Shown here one piece after another: positions 1 to 8,243 of a stretch of 14,489 bases of DNA. Each line of letters starts with the position of its first letter. Position 1 is the first letter of the stretch. Below the pieces are notes generated by a model. That model was not told the DNA's origin, did no database searches, and saw only the letters and a list, made by a program, of their open reading frames with translations. The stretch lies in the NCBI GenBank assembly GCA_023262195.1, contig JALRDM010000279.1, positions 1 to 14,489 on the forward strand, written 5' to 3'. A program made the translations under genes and the position numbers. The DNA comes from Salibacteraceae bacterium (GTDB lineage Bacteria > Bacteroidota > Bacteroidia > Flavobacteriales_G > Salibacteraceae).

Positions 1-918
1 CGATATGAATACATCCGCACAGAAAATTCTGGGTATTACCTCAGTGAGAATCGTCACCCATTGACCAACGAGGTGCTTGATAGTCGTCAGGTTACCAGCA
101 GCGATGTTAACCCTAGAAGCTTAGTACTATTCGGGCTTGGCACCACGTACAAGTGTTTTGAAGATATTGAGCTCTACGGCAACGTTTCTCAAAACTATCG
201 GGCCATAAACTTCTCTGATGTTCGGGTGATCAACGACAATCTTCTCGTAGATTCAAATTTGGTTGATGAGCACGGCTGGACCGCTGATGCTGGATTCAGA
301 GGTAAGCTGTTTCGAAATTCCCTCACCATTGACGCGAGCGGATTTGTAATGATGTACAACAATCGCATTGGTCAGACCCAACGCGCGATCAATAATACCA
401 CTACCCGATTGGTGCGCACCAATATTGCCGATGCCCGATTTATTGGGGTAGAAATTTTTGAAGAGTTAAATCTGCTTCAATTATTAAGGTTAGAAAAAGA
501 CTGGAACATAATCTGGTTCAACAACACTGCTTTTGTGGATGCCCGGTATCTACCTGGGGATGAAAAATCAGTAGTCAATAACCAAGTTGAGAATGTGCCG
601 TTGATGAATCTCAAGTCTGGATTATCATTCAGTTACGGCAACTTTAGTCTTGGCACACAACTCAACCATGTTTCTGAGCAATTCACGGATGCATCCAATG
701 CGGAGTTTTACCCCGATGCTACCATTGGAGTGATCCCATCGTTTACCATTGTTGACCTTAGCTCTAAATATCAATGGAAATGGCTCAGCCTTGAAGCTTC
801 TATCAATAACCTAACAGATCAGATATACTTTACCCGAAGGGCTACAGGCTATCCCGGACCTGGAATAATTCCCGCTCAAAGGCGTATGTTCTTTTTTACC
901 GTTGGTGCAAAGTTTTAA
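1..918 (+). CDS. fecA: TonB-dependent receptor, FecA-like, C-terminal part (5' truncated by window)
   Basis: The reading frame is open from base 1, so this is the last 305 or so residues of a longer gene; the TTG at 61 is not the true start. The product is the end of a 22-strand outer-membrane barrel that imports a ferric chelate or similar ligand with energy from TonB. Visible signs are the stretch RYEYIRTE near the beginning, which resembles FecA-type ferric citrate receptors, alternating amphipathic strands ('ASGFVMMYNNRIG', 'SFSYGNFSLGTQLNHV'), the typical end motif NNLTDQIYFTRRATGYPGPG, and a terminal aromatic residue (GAKF-stop) as used for barrel assembly. The plug domain and TonB box lie outside the window, so the ligand cannot be confirmed; FecA is a similarity call. 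The next gene begins 41 bp downstream on the same strand. Confidence 0.88.
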   Translation, partial: RYEYIRTENSGYYLSENRHPLTNEVLDSRQVTSSDVNPRSLVLFGLGTTYKCFEDIELYGNVSQNYRAINFSDVRVINDNLLVDSNLVDEHGWTADAGFRGKLFRNSLTIDASGFVMMYNNRIGQTQRAINNTTTRLVRTNIADARFIGVEIFEELNLLQLLRLEKDWNIIWFNNTAFVDARYLPGDEKSVVNNQVENVPLMNLKSGLSFSYGNFSLGTQLNHVSEQFTDASNAEFYPDATIGVIPSFTIVDLSSKYQWKWLSLEASINNLTDQIYFTRRATGYPGPGIIPAQRRMFFFTVGAKF

Positions 919-959
919 GCCAGACCCAAACCATACCTTCGCTCTACTGTTTCTGCACT

Positions 960-2054
960 ATGGATATAATTCCGATTTCTGAATGGCTGCCCAGCAAACA
1001 ACAAGGTAAACCAATGATTGTAGCGGGTCCTTGTAGCGCTGAGTCGGAAACACAAATTCTGAGCGTGGCTCAAACGCTAGCTGAGAGCCGAGGGGTGCAT
1101 CTACTCAGAGCTGGGGTTTGGAAACCCAGAACACGGCCAAATTCATTTGAAGGTATGGGCGAAAAAGCGCTGCCTTGGCTCGTAAAGGCTCAACAAGAAT
1201 TTGGCATTCCATTTATCATTGAAGTGGCCAATGGCACACATGTGAAAAAGGCGCTGGACGCTGGTATCCGTCACCTTTGGGTTGGTGCACGCACATCAGT
1301 AAACCCATTCTCCGTGCAAGAAATTGCAGATGCGCTTGAGGGTGAAGACATTCCCGTGTTGGTAAAAAACCCTCTAAATCCTGACTTGCAACTTTGGATT
1401 GGTGCGTTGGAAAGAATCCATGCAGCGGGTATTAAAAAGCTGGTTGCGGTGCACCGAGGTTTCAGCACATATCAAAAGCAACTTTACCGCAATGCCCCAA
1501 ATTGGGAAATCCCGATTGAACTAAAAACTACATATCCTCAACTTGAGATTTTGGTGGACCCGAGCCACATAGCGGGCCGGAGGGATCTGCTGCACGAAGT
1601 AGCGCAGAAAGGGTTCGACCTTGGGTTTGATGGTTTGATGGTTGAAACACATCCAAACCCAGATCAAGCGCTAAGCGATCCCAAACAACAAATTGCTCTC
1701 GAGCAATTTGATGATTTTATAGCAGCCTTAGAAACAAAACAACCACACTTTAACGATCAAATCACTCAAGATAAGTTAGTTCACCTCCGTAGGCTCATCG
1801 ATGAGCTGGATCGTGGTTTATTGGAAAACCTCAAACACCGGCTCGAGATTGTGGAGCAAATTGGCGACTACAAGGCAGAGCACGGGGTCACGGTTTTCCA
1901 ACTCGAGCGCTGGCGCACGATCATTCAAGATCGGCTAGAATACGCTCGCAAAGCCGGCATGGATGACGAATTGATACGATCCGTTTGGAATGAAATTCAT
2001 AAGGCTTCTATTCGGCTGCAAACGGACGTGGTGAATCGTAAACTAGAATCCTAG
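960..2054 (+). CDS. Bifunctional 3-deoxy-7-phosphoheptulonate synthase / chorismate mutase type II
   Basis: A cytosolic enzyme of 364 aa covering two steps of aromatic amino acid synthesis: condensation of phosphoenolpyruvate with erythrose 4-phosphate to DAHP, and rearrangement of chorismate to prephenate. Residues about 10-260 form a DAHP synthase of the I-beta (KDO8P synthase-like) type: VAGPCSAES (21-29, Cys25 a likely metal ligand), KPRTRPNSFEG (55-65, substrate-binding KPRT), VGARTS (108-113), HRGFS (165-169), VDPSHIAGRR (199-208, metal-binding His203) and VETHPNPDQALSD (228-240). Residues about 268-358 form an all-helical AroQ chorismate mutase (LRRLIDELDRGLLENLKHR). The mutase-at-C-terminus order is the one known from Bacteroidota, where prephenate binding at the mutase feeds back on the synthase. 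The ATG at 960 gives the expected length. Its stop codon shares the palindrome CTAG with the stop of the convergent gene. Confidence 0.95.
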   Translation: MDIIPISEWLPSKQQGKPMIVAGPCSAESETQILSVAQTLAESRGVHLLRAGVWKPRTRPNSFEGMGEKALPWLVKAQQEFGIPFIIEVANGTHVKKALDAGIRHLWVGARTSVNPFSVQEIADALEGEDIPVLVKNPLNPDLQLWIGALERIHAAGIKKLVAVHRGFSTYQKQLYRNAPNWEIPIELKTTYPQLEILVDPSHIAGRRDLLHEVAQKGFDLGFDGLMVETHPNPDQALSDPKQQIALEQFDDFIAALETKQPHFNDQITQDKLVHLRRLIDELDRGLLENLKHRLEIVEQIGDYKAEHGVTVFQLERWRTIIQDRLEYARKAGMDDELIRSVWNEIHKASIRLQTDVVNRKLES

Positions 2055-3910
2055 TTTACCACTAGCTCCCTTCTTACCAAACCTCCCTTTTCTGTAGTGA
2101 TTTCGAGAAAGTAGACTCCGGACGGCAACAATGAAACATTCGATGTGAGCGTGGATGAATCAATATTTATGGGAACATCGACTTTAGCGCCAGTTCCATA
2201 ATAAAGCCTTGCATCGGAGATTTGTCCATCAATGCTCGCATTCACGATTTCACGAGCAGGGTTTGGATAAACATTAATGTTTGTCTCTTCAACTTCAGCA
2301 ATCCCAACAAGGGTGTCTACCTTCACTCCAATATATTTGATCGGTTGTGTGGAAAGAGTCCAGAATCCTCCATTTGAATATGTGTATGACTTAAAATCCC
2401 CGGCCACAACCAATGCATTGTTGTGATCGATTGCCATAGACGATACGGTTCCATTTATTGAAGCAGAGGCGCTAAATACACCATCCGCAAAAGTAAAGAC
2501 CCCCCTTCCGCCATCACTTATAAGATCACCACACACAATAACTTTATTGTCGAATTCCATGATATCATCTATGATTGAAAAATTACTGTGTGATGAAAAA
2601 ATAGTCGAATTCCTTGGTTTGAAGGTCGTCCATACCCCATTATACTTAACCATAAAGCATGAGCCAGTATCATTTTCATTTTCGGCACAATCTCCTCCTA
2701 AATAAATGAATCCATCAATTCCTTCAATGGTTCGAATGCCATTATAACCACTGAATATTACACCATCTGTGCTGAGCATTCCATCCTCATAGGCTAGGTA
2801 ATTATGACAGGAGAAGCTCGAATCTTCTAGCAACACCGAGGTCAATTCTCCAGCTATATGCAAGACCCCGTCTGCGTAAAACAAATCTGCCACCCGTCCA
2901 TGCATATTGGCGACCGTATCGATTTGAATAGGATTTGTAGATAGGTCTGCCGTTAGAACCTGAGTTGGTGATCCTACGGAGCTGTAGTCTGCCACATCAA
3001 AATATAGTAGATCCCCAACCAATTCAAGCGCGTGTGGGGTATAACCATTGGTAATATTTAGGTATTCACCCACATCTTGGCCATCCATAATCGCTACTCC
3101 ATACTCATTTTCAAAATATCCCGCAACTACATAGCTACCATTTGACATCACCACAAAGTCTTTTACACCTCCTTGGTTTTCCACACTCGGTTCTAAACCA
3201 TTGAATATTATCGCAACTCCATTATCGGTGATAAAGCCAAAGGAGCCTATTCCTAGCGTATCTATTTCACCCGAATAACAGGTTCTACCATTGTGCGAGT
3301 CATACTTAACCATATTCACAGGACCTTGAGCATATAAATTTCCAGGTAAAAAACGAGTAGTAGGCGCTGATTGATACCCAGGCTGAATCAAAGCCAGTTC
3401 CCACGTTTCAAAGCCATGCGTTTCCGCCCAAGCCAAAAGGGGTTTTTGTGGCATATCGTTGATGTAGTTGTAGTTGTAGTCGCGCCTTAATTCCTCAACC
3501 AATGCATCGTGACCTGAGTGAAGCATAAGGTTGGCCACTGCACATGGCGTGTTATAGACATCAATGAAATAAGGCGTTCGCTCATTGTGGAAGGTGTTTA
3601 CGGGAAACAACCCTGCCTCGGCATATTCTTTCAAAGCGGCAATAAGGTCATTACGCTTTTGTCTTTGATCCTGTGAAAGCTCTTTTTCCGTTGATTCAAG
3701 TAGTGCAATTACTCGCGTTAGATGACCTTGTATTCGTTCCACATCCGATTCAAATGTGACATGTGTAACTGGCAAACGGTGGTGTTTCCAGTTTTCATTC
3801 ACCGTCTCCAAATGGTCTTGAAGCAATGCCGTTTCGTTAAACTCCTGACCAAAAAGACTACTGGAAAAAAGAACCGTGGCGATCAATAGGGCGTAAATGG
3901 GTGATGGCAT
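2051..3910 (-). CDS. Secreted T9SS cargo with uncharacterised Cys-containing N-terminal domain and propeller-like region
   Basis: A 619-aa exported protein. Residues 1-22 are a signal peptide (hydrophobic IYALLIATVLFSSSLFG, cleavage near GQ). Residues about 25-100 are helical. Residues about 100-180 form a distinctive block: FIDVYNTPCAVANLML, then HSG, then DYNYNYINDM, then WAETHGFETWELALIQPGY. I recognise this as a recurrent pattern in secreted proteins of Bacteroidota and myxobacteria but know no function for it. Residues about 190-535 hold degenerate beta-rich repeats ending in phrases such as YVVAGYF, FIYLGGD and LVVAGDF, like a beta-propeller. Residues 544-619 are a T9SS type A sorting domain (NVYPNPAREIV ... 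LPSGVYFLEITTEKGG ... RRELVVN), so the protein should cross the outer membrane by T9SS and be surface-attached or released. No catalytic motif is evident. The DNA encoding DYNYNY is a short GTAGTT-type repeat (3463-3480). The gene is convergent with, and overlaps, the DAHP synthase gene. Confidence 0.85.
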   Translation of the reverse strand: MPSPIYALLIATVLFSSSLFGQEFNETALLQDHLETVNENWKHHRLPVTHVTFESDVERIQGHLTRVIALLESTEKELSQDQRQKRNDLIAALKEYAEAGLFPVNTFHNERTPYFIDVYNTPCAVANLMLHSGHDALVEELRRDYNYNYINDMPQKPLLAWAETHGFETWELALIQPGYQSAPTTRFLPGNLYAQGPVNMVKYDSHNGRTCYSGEIDTLGIGSFGFITDNGVAIIFNGLEPSVENQGGVKDFVVMSNGSYVVAGYFENEYGVAIMDGQDVGEYLNITNGYTPHALELVGDLLYFDVADYSSVGSPTQVLTADLSTNPIQIDTVANMHGRVADLFYADGVLHIAGELTSVLLEDSSFSCHNYLAYEDGMLSTDGVIFSGYNGIRTIEGIDGFIYLGGDCAENENDTGSCFMVKYNGVWTTFKPRNSTIFSSHSNFSIIDDIMEFDNKVIVCGDLISDGGRGVFTFADGVFSASASINGTVSSMAIDHNNALVVAGDFKSYTYSNGGFWTLSTQPIKYIGVKVDTLVGIAEVEETNINVYPNPAREIVNASIDGQISDARLYYGTGAKVDVPINIDSSTLTSNVSLLPSGVYFLEITTEKGGLVRRELVVN

Positions 3911-4008
3911 GTGCTTAGGTTTAAACGGATAGACGCAACCTTAAACAATTACGTTGGAAGCGTGCATCTTTATCATTGTAAAAGGTAATCTACTAGAATT
4001 GCAATTGA

Positions 4009-5238
4009 ATGTGGGGAAGTAAATTGGTAATATCATATCGTTATAGCTTGGCTACAGTTGCTGGCGTGATGATGTCACTGATGCTAACAGCCCAGGTAAC
4101 CAATGTAAATCCCAAGATTAAAATCCAGAATGGGAAACCATTTTACATTCACACGGTTTTGGCAGGACAAACCCTGGACCAGATAGCCACTGCTTACTAC
4201 ACCACTACTTCAGAGATATCAAAGGTTAATGGCGGTGCATCAGACCCACTATTGGAGGGAATCAAACTAAAAATTCCTTACAGTGCAAAGTCACTTGAGG
4301 CAATGAGCAGCGCAAATCCCGCTCCAGCTAAAAAAGAGCCGGTGGTCGAAAAAACCTCCCCCGCTCCAAAACAAGTGGAACCCAAAGTAGAGAAGCCCGA
4401 AGCCGAATCCGCAGAAGACCAGCCCACACCAATCGAAGAAGCCGCTGCGCTTATTCCAGATTCAAATGACGAACCTAGTCCCCAAGCGAAAGCGGACACA
4501 CCACCGGTGGAAAATCAAGATTCCGATGATGAATTAAACGAGGAAGACCAAAAACGACTTCAAGACCTCACTCAACTTTCTCAAAATATTAGTGAAAGCC
4601 TCGCCAACTTAGCAGAAATCAAGAAGAGCCTTGTAGCTCCTGAGGTTCCGAAAGCAGACCCAGAGTTTAAAAATGATTTTCCGATAGATGCAGCAATGCC
4701 TTCTACCATAACATATGCGAGCGAACTTTTAGAGGACCACCTCAACGCCTACTACGATACTGCCAAAGCAAACACTTATCGACTGCATGAATTCTTTTTT
4801 GCAAGCTTCGATCGCGACCTAAGGTGGAAGAGTATCGAAGATGAGCGAACTAAAACAAACAGTAACACTCAACGCATCGATCTTAAAGAGTTGTATGGAG
4901 TGCAAATAGACTCCATGTCCCAAGCTCAAGCAAAGGAGTCCATCGGCTTGACCACGGAAGCCATGAGATACCTTTACAAAGTAAAAGTGAAGCGAAAGAA
5001 AGTTCGTGTGTATAAACTACAAGGCTATGTAGAGCATTTCCCTAAAGACAATGCTCATGCACAAATCATTATGAAAACGGCCAAGGAAAAAGGTCTCAAA
5101 GGAAAAGGGGAAGTAGAGATAATTGATGGCTGCCACGAAATTGCTCGCTACAGTCCTTTTGAATACAACCCCTTTGGAAATAAGGAGAAGATTATCATGC
5201 ATGAGTCGTTTCTACGAATCGAAAAAATGGATTTTTGA
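4009..5238 (+). CDS. LysM-domain envelope protein with acidic Pro/Glu-rich linker and unknown C-terminal domain
   Basis: A 409-aa protein. Residues about 10-29 are a signal-type hydrophobic segment (SLATVAGVMMSLMLTAQ), so it should leave the cytoplasm. Residues about 45-90 are one LysM peptidoglycan-binding domain (FYIHTVLAGQTLDQIATAYY ... LEGIKLKIPY). Residues about 100-180 are a low-complexity Pro/Ala/Glu/Lys linker, as in proteins that span the periplasm. Residues 180-207 could form a coiled coil. Residues about 230-409 are a compact C-terminal region with basic strands (YLYKVKVKRKKVRVYKLQGY) and a single Cys at 375 (EIIDGCHEIARYSPFEYNPFG) that I do not recognise. The role is probably envelope or cell-wall associated; this is inference from the LysM and linker only. 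Its TGA shares one base with the ATG of recJ (TGATG), which suggests translational coupling. The ATG at 4009 is taken as the start; Met21 is an unlikely alternative because it would cut the signal peptide. Confidence 0.75.
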   Translation: MWGSKLVISYRYSLATVAGVMMSLMLTAQVTNVNPKIKIQNGKPFYIHTVLAGQTLDQIATAYYTTTSEISKVNGGASDPLLEGIKLKIPYSAKSLEAMSSANPAPAKKEPVVEKTSPAPKQVEPKVEKPEAESAEDQPTPIEEAAALIPDSNDEPSPQAKADTPPVENQDSDDELNEEDQKRLQDLTQLSQNISESLANLAEIKKSLVAPEVPKADPEFKNDFPIDAAMPSTITYASELLEDHLNAYYDTAKANTYRLHEFFFASFDRDLRWKSIEDERTKTNSNTQRIDLKELYGVQIDSMSQAQAKESIGLTTEAMRYLYKVKVKRKKVRVYKLQGYVEHFPKDNAHAQIIMKTAKEKGLKGKGEVEIIDGCHEIARYSPFEYNPFGNKEKIIMHESFLRIEKMDF

Positions 5239-6974
5239 TGGAAAGGGTAGCAAAACAGTGGAGGCTCAAACCCTTGCCAGACCAAGACAAGGTAAAGAAT
5301 CTCCAATCCGCGATTAATGCCAGCGAACGATTGGCTACGTTACTAGTACAGCGCGGTGTAGAAGATTTTGATACTGCGCGTAATTTTTTCAATCCCAACG
5401 CTAAGCTGCTCCACGATCCATTTCTCATGAAGGATATGGATAAGGCTGTGAAGCGGATTTCAGCAGCCCTTGAACAAGGAGAGCACATCATGATTTATGG
5501 CGACTATGATGTAGATGGAACAACTTCTGTCGCCCTCATGTACTCCTATTTGCGATCGTATGAAAATCAAGTCTCCTATTACATCCCCGACCGGTATAAG
5601 GAAGGATACGGCATTAGCATCGATGGTATTGACTTCGCTGTTGACAACGAAATCTCCTTAATTATTGCCCTCGATTGCGGAATAAAGGCAATTGAACAAG
5701 TTGACTACGCTACCAAACATGGAATAGACTTTATTATCTGCGACCATCACCTGCCGGGGGCTACTCTACCAAAAGCACACGCCATTTTAAATCCACTACA
5801 ACAGGGCTGCGACTATCCGTGCAAGTATTTGTCTGGTTGTGGAATTGGGTTCAAGCTTACGCAAGCACTAAACTATGCTTGGGATAAAGACTCATCAGAA
5901 CCTTTAGCTTTACTCGACTTGGTAGCCATTGCAGCCGCCTGTGATATTGTGCCGATTATCAATGAAAATCGCATTTTGGTTCATCTGGGCCTTCAACTTA
6001 TGCAGTCAGCCCAGCGGCCTGGCATTAAATTGCTGCTCGAGAACGCAGGAAAACTCGAAGACGATCAATTAAAAAGGCCCTTAAATGTTAGTGACATCGT
6101 ATTTGCGATAGGCCCTCGAATTAATGCCGCAGGCCGAATGGATCAAGGTATTACGGCCGTAGAACTCTTATGTGCTCAAACCCTTAAGGCGGCAGAATCT
6201 GCGGCAAAGTCCATTGCTCAAAGCAATAAAGACAGGCGTGAAGTTGACATGCAAATCCTCGAGGAGTCACTAACCATGCTGGATTTTAATCCTGAGAAAT
6301 ACTCTACCGTGGTTTTTGATTCGTCTTGGCACAAAGGTGTGGTTGGCATTGTAGCCAGTCGACTTCAAGACTTTTGTTATCGACCAACGATTGTGTTGAC
6401 CGAGTCAAACGGACTGATTAGTGGTTCTGCCCGCTCAGTGCATGGATTTGATGTTCACGCGGCCATAGCATCATGCAGCGATCTACTCCTCAATTATGGC
6501 GGGCATAGAGCTGCGGCTGGCCTGACACTCGAGCCAGAAAATTTGGATGCCTTTAAAGCTGCATTTGAAGCTTCTGTGGCACAACATATTACGGACGACC
6601 AAAGGAAGCCCTTGCTCGATATTGATATTGAATTGAACCTGCGAGATATAACGCCAAAGTTTTTCGAAACCATAAGCAGAATGGCTCCGTTTGGGCCTGA
6701 AAATATGCGCCCGGTTTTTATCACGCATAATCTTGTCAATGCCAATGGTACTCGCGGTGTTGGCGAATATGCGGCACATTTAAAGCTGGATGTCACACAG
6801 ATTGGGGATCAAAAAAGCAGAATAGCAGGCATTGCATTCAATCTAGGCGATCATGCCGAACGCATTCAAACTGGAGAATCGTTTAGCGCAGTTTATACAC
6901 TCGAACTAAACGAATTTCGTGGGGTAAAATCCATCGAAATGAATGTCAAAGACCTTCGGTTTACCGATTCGTAA
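5238..6974 (+). CDS. recJ: Single-stranded-DNA-specific exonuclease RecJ
   Basis: A 5'-3' single-strand DNA exonuclease (578 aa from the ATG at 5238) acting in the cytoplasm in recombination, mismatch and base-excision repair. It is a DHH/DHHA1 phosphoesterase with all catalytic motifs visible: GDYDVDG (88-94), LDCG (145-148), the name-giving ICDHH (167-171), ACDIVPI (234-240), GPRINAAGRM (292-301) and the DHHA1 signature NYGGHRAAAG (419-428), followed by a C-terminal OB-like domain (about 455-578). Length fits the family. The frame extends back to a TTG at 5235, but the ATG at 5238 is preferred because it forms a TGATG junction with the upstream gene. The 3' end overlaps the opposite-strand gene by 14 bp (6961-6974), so any transcription terminator must lie inside that neighbour. 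Confidence 0.96.
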   Translation: MERVAKQWRLKPLPDQDKVKNLQSAINASERLATLLVQRGVEDFDTARNFFNPNAKLLHDPFLMKDMDKAVKRISAALEQGEHIMIYGDYDVDGTTSVALMYSYLRSYENQVSYYIPDRYKEGYGISIDGIDFAVDNEISLIIALDCGIKAIEQVDYATKHGIDFIICDHHLPGATLPKAHAILNPLQQGCDYPCKYLSGCGIGFKLTQALNYAWDKDSSEPLALLDLVAIAAACDIVPIINENRILVHLGLQLMQSAQRPGIKLLLENAGKLEDDQLKRPLNVSDIVFAIGPRINAAGRMDQGITAVELLCAQTLKAAESAAKSIAQSNKDRREVDMQILEESLTMLDFNPEKYSTVVFDSSWHKGVVGIVASRLQDFCYRPTIVLTESNGLISGSARSVHGFDVHAAIASCSDLLLNYGGHRAAAGLTLEPENLDAFKAAFEASVAQHITDDQRKPLLDIDIELNLRDITPKFFETISRMAPFGPENMRPVFITHNLVNANGTRGVGEYAAHLKLDVTQIGDQKSRIAGIAFNLGDHAERIQTGESFSAVYTLELNEFRGVKSIEMNVKDLRFTDS

Positions 6975-8241
6975 TTCGGTAAGAAAGTCCAAGCTTTAGT
7001 AGCGTATTGTTACTGGCACCGACAGATGGATCGAATACATTGTTGTCGGTCACATCAATAAATCCAAAATGCAATTCCGAGGTCGCGTCTAGCCGTTCGG
7101 CAATGGAAATTCTATAATTAGCAACGAAACCAGCATCAAAAGTAGATATGCCCGTGTTGTCCATTGCTCTCAATTCTTGTGAGGTCTGTTCGCCTTGTCC
7201 AGTTTCAATACGCTCCGCACTCACCGCCAATAATGGATTGAACTCAAACCCAATACCGACAGCGTGACGAGCTCCTAATCTATAACCCGTTCCCAAAAGA
7301 ATGCCCCCATAGTTTACCCACGTGGGGTTAATCTGTATTACTGAGGTGTTTCCTGAAAATGGTTTACCATCGGGCAATGCGTTTCGATTGAATGCGACAA
7401 TACCCAAGTCTAGGTAGACAGACTCACCAAGGTGATACTTCATTAGCAGGCGTGCGTGAAGTCCCAATCCAAGGGGCCCTGAGTTCATACGATCCAGGCT
7501 TTGAGCTCCCAGCAAACCTCCTTCAGCAAAGAGCTGAATCCTGCGCAAAGCATCCATCGCTGGAGTTTGAGACTCACGGTCAAGCCAATTGTACTCATAG
7601 TCATCATTAAAAGAAATCACAGGCATCAGGTCGAGTTGTGATCTTAGCTTAAGGCTGGCCATTTCTTTACTCACTGATGGGTGCTTGTATGGATTGATGT
7701 CTTCTTCAAATTGAAGCGCGCCTATCGAATTGGTCATCGGTGCCAAATTGATGTCATTATTGACGGGATCTATTTCCTTGGGTTGATAAATATCCGATTC
7801 GGTTGAACTGGCCTCTTCCTCTGAAGCTGCACTCATTGCCTGTTGATTAGGAGTAACCGTTGTAGCAACAGCTCCTGTCTTGTCAGACAGTCTGTGGTTG
7901 TAGAGTTTGGATTCTTTTCCGCTTTGCAATTCCGATTTATCCATGTCCACACCAATGGTGCCCGCGGTGTTGATGGAATCAATGAGTAAGCCGAGCGGTT
8001 GAAATTGTATTTGCTGATGACGTGATGTGTATGTAGCCGAATCTTCAAGGCTATATATTACTCCAATTCCTGAAGCCACGACTATCGGCAACAGTATGTA
8101 TAGTGCCTTGCGTATGAATAGCCACTTGAAGTGAGAATCGAGCATGGATGATGCTCCTGACCACGCGGCCGCGCTGTACGCTACCTGCCTGCCCGCAAGC
8201 TTTGATCTGAACAGATCATCTATGTGATTGCCTTCACTCAA
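6961..8241 (-). CDS. Anti-sigma-like membrane protein with outer-membrane-barrel-like C-terminus (probable partner of the ECF sigma factor)
   Basis: From the TTG at 8241 the protein has 426 residues. Residues 1-35 (HIDDLFRSKL ... AAAWSG) match the short cytoplasmic N-terminal segment typical of Bacteroidota anti-sigma-like proteins (xIDxLFRxKL ... xxxW). Residues 44-64 are a single membrane helix (ALYILLPIVVASGIGVIYSL), followed by a long Ser/Glu-rich periplasmic linker (about 65-200). Residues about 236-426 alternate hydrophobic and polar residues with GLGLHARLLMKYHLG, YLDLGIVAF, YGGILLGTGYRLG and LLKLGLSYRITNR, like an 8-10 strand outer-membrane barrel. The gene starts 2 nt after the sigma stop, so the two are surely co-transcribed and probably translationally coupled. 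An ATG at 8325 is in frame, but the residues from there are read out of frame from the conserved sigma region 4, so it is rejected. The anti-sigma role is inference. The 3' end overlaps recJ by 14 bp. Confidence 0.7.
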   Translation of the reverse strand: MSEGNHIDDLFRSKLAGRQVAYSAAAWSGASSMLDSHFKWLFIRKALYILLPIVVASGIGVIYSLEDSATYTSRHQQIQFQPLGLLIDSINTAGTIGVDMDKSELQSGKESKLYNHRLSDKTGAVATTVTPNQQAMSAASEEEASSTESDIYQPKEIDPVNNDINLAPMTNSIGALQFEEDINPYKHPSVSKEMASLKLRSQLDLMPVISFNDDYEYNWLDRESQTPAMDALRRIQLFAEGGLLGAQSLDRMNSGPLGLGLHARLLMKYHLGESVYLDLGIVAFNRNALPDGKPFSGNTSVIQINPTWVNYGGILLGTGYRLGARHAVGIGFEFNPLLAVSAERIETGQGEQTSQELRAMDNTGISTFDAGFVANYRISIAERLDATSELHFGFIDVTDNNVFDPSVGASNNTLLKLGLSYRITNR

Positions 8242-8243
8242 CT

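Noticed and set aside
61..918. TTG at 61 as the start of the receptor gene
   Set aside because: The frame is open from base 1 (RYEYIRTENSGYYLSENRHP precedes it) and the content is only the end of a barrel, so the gene begins outside the window.
3463..3480. GTAGTT short repeat as a phase-variable tract
   Set aside because: The unit is a multiple of three and only about three copies long, so length change would not switch the frame; it simply encodes YNYNY.
6483..6796. Two overlapping minus-strand open frames inside recJ
   Set aside because: They lie wholly within the catalytic and OB regions of RecJ, have no domain signs and overlap each other in different frames.
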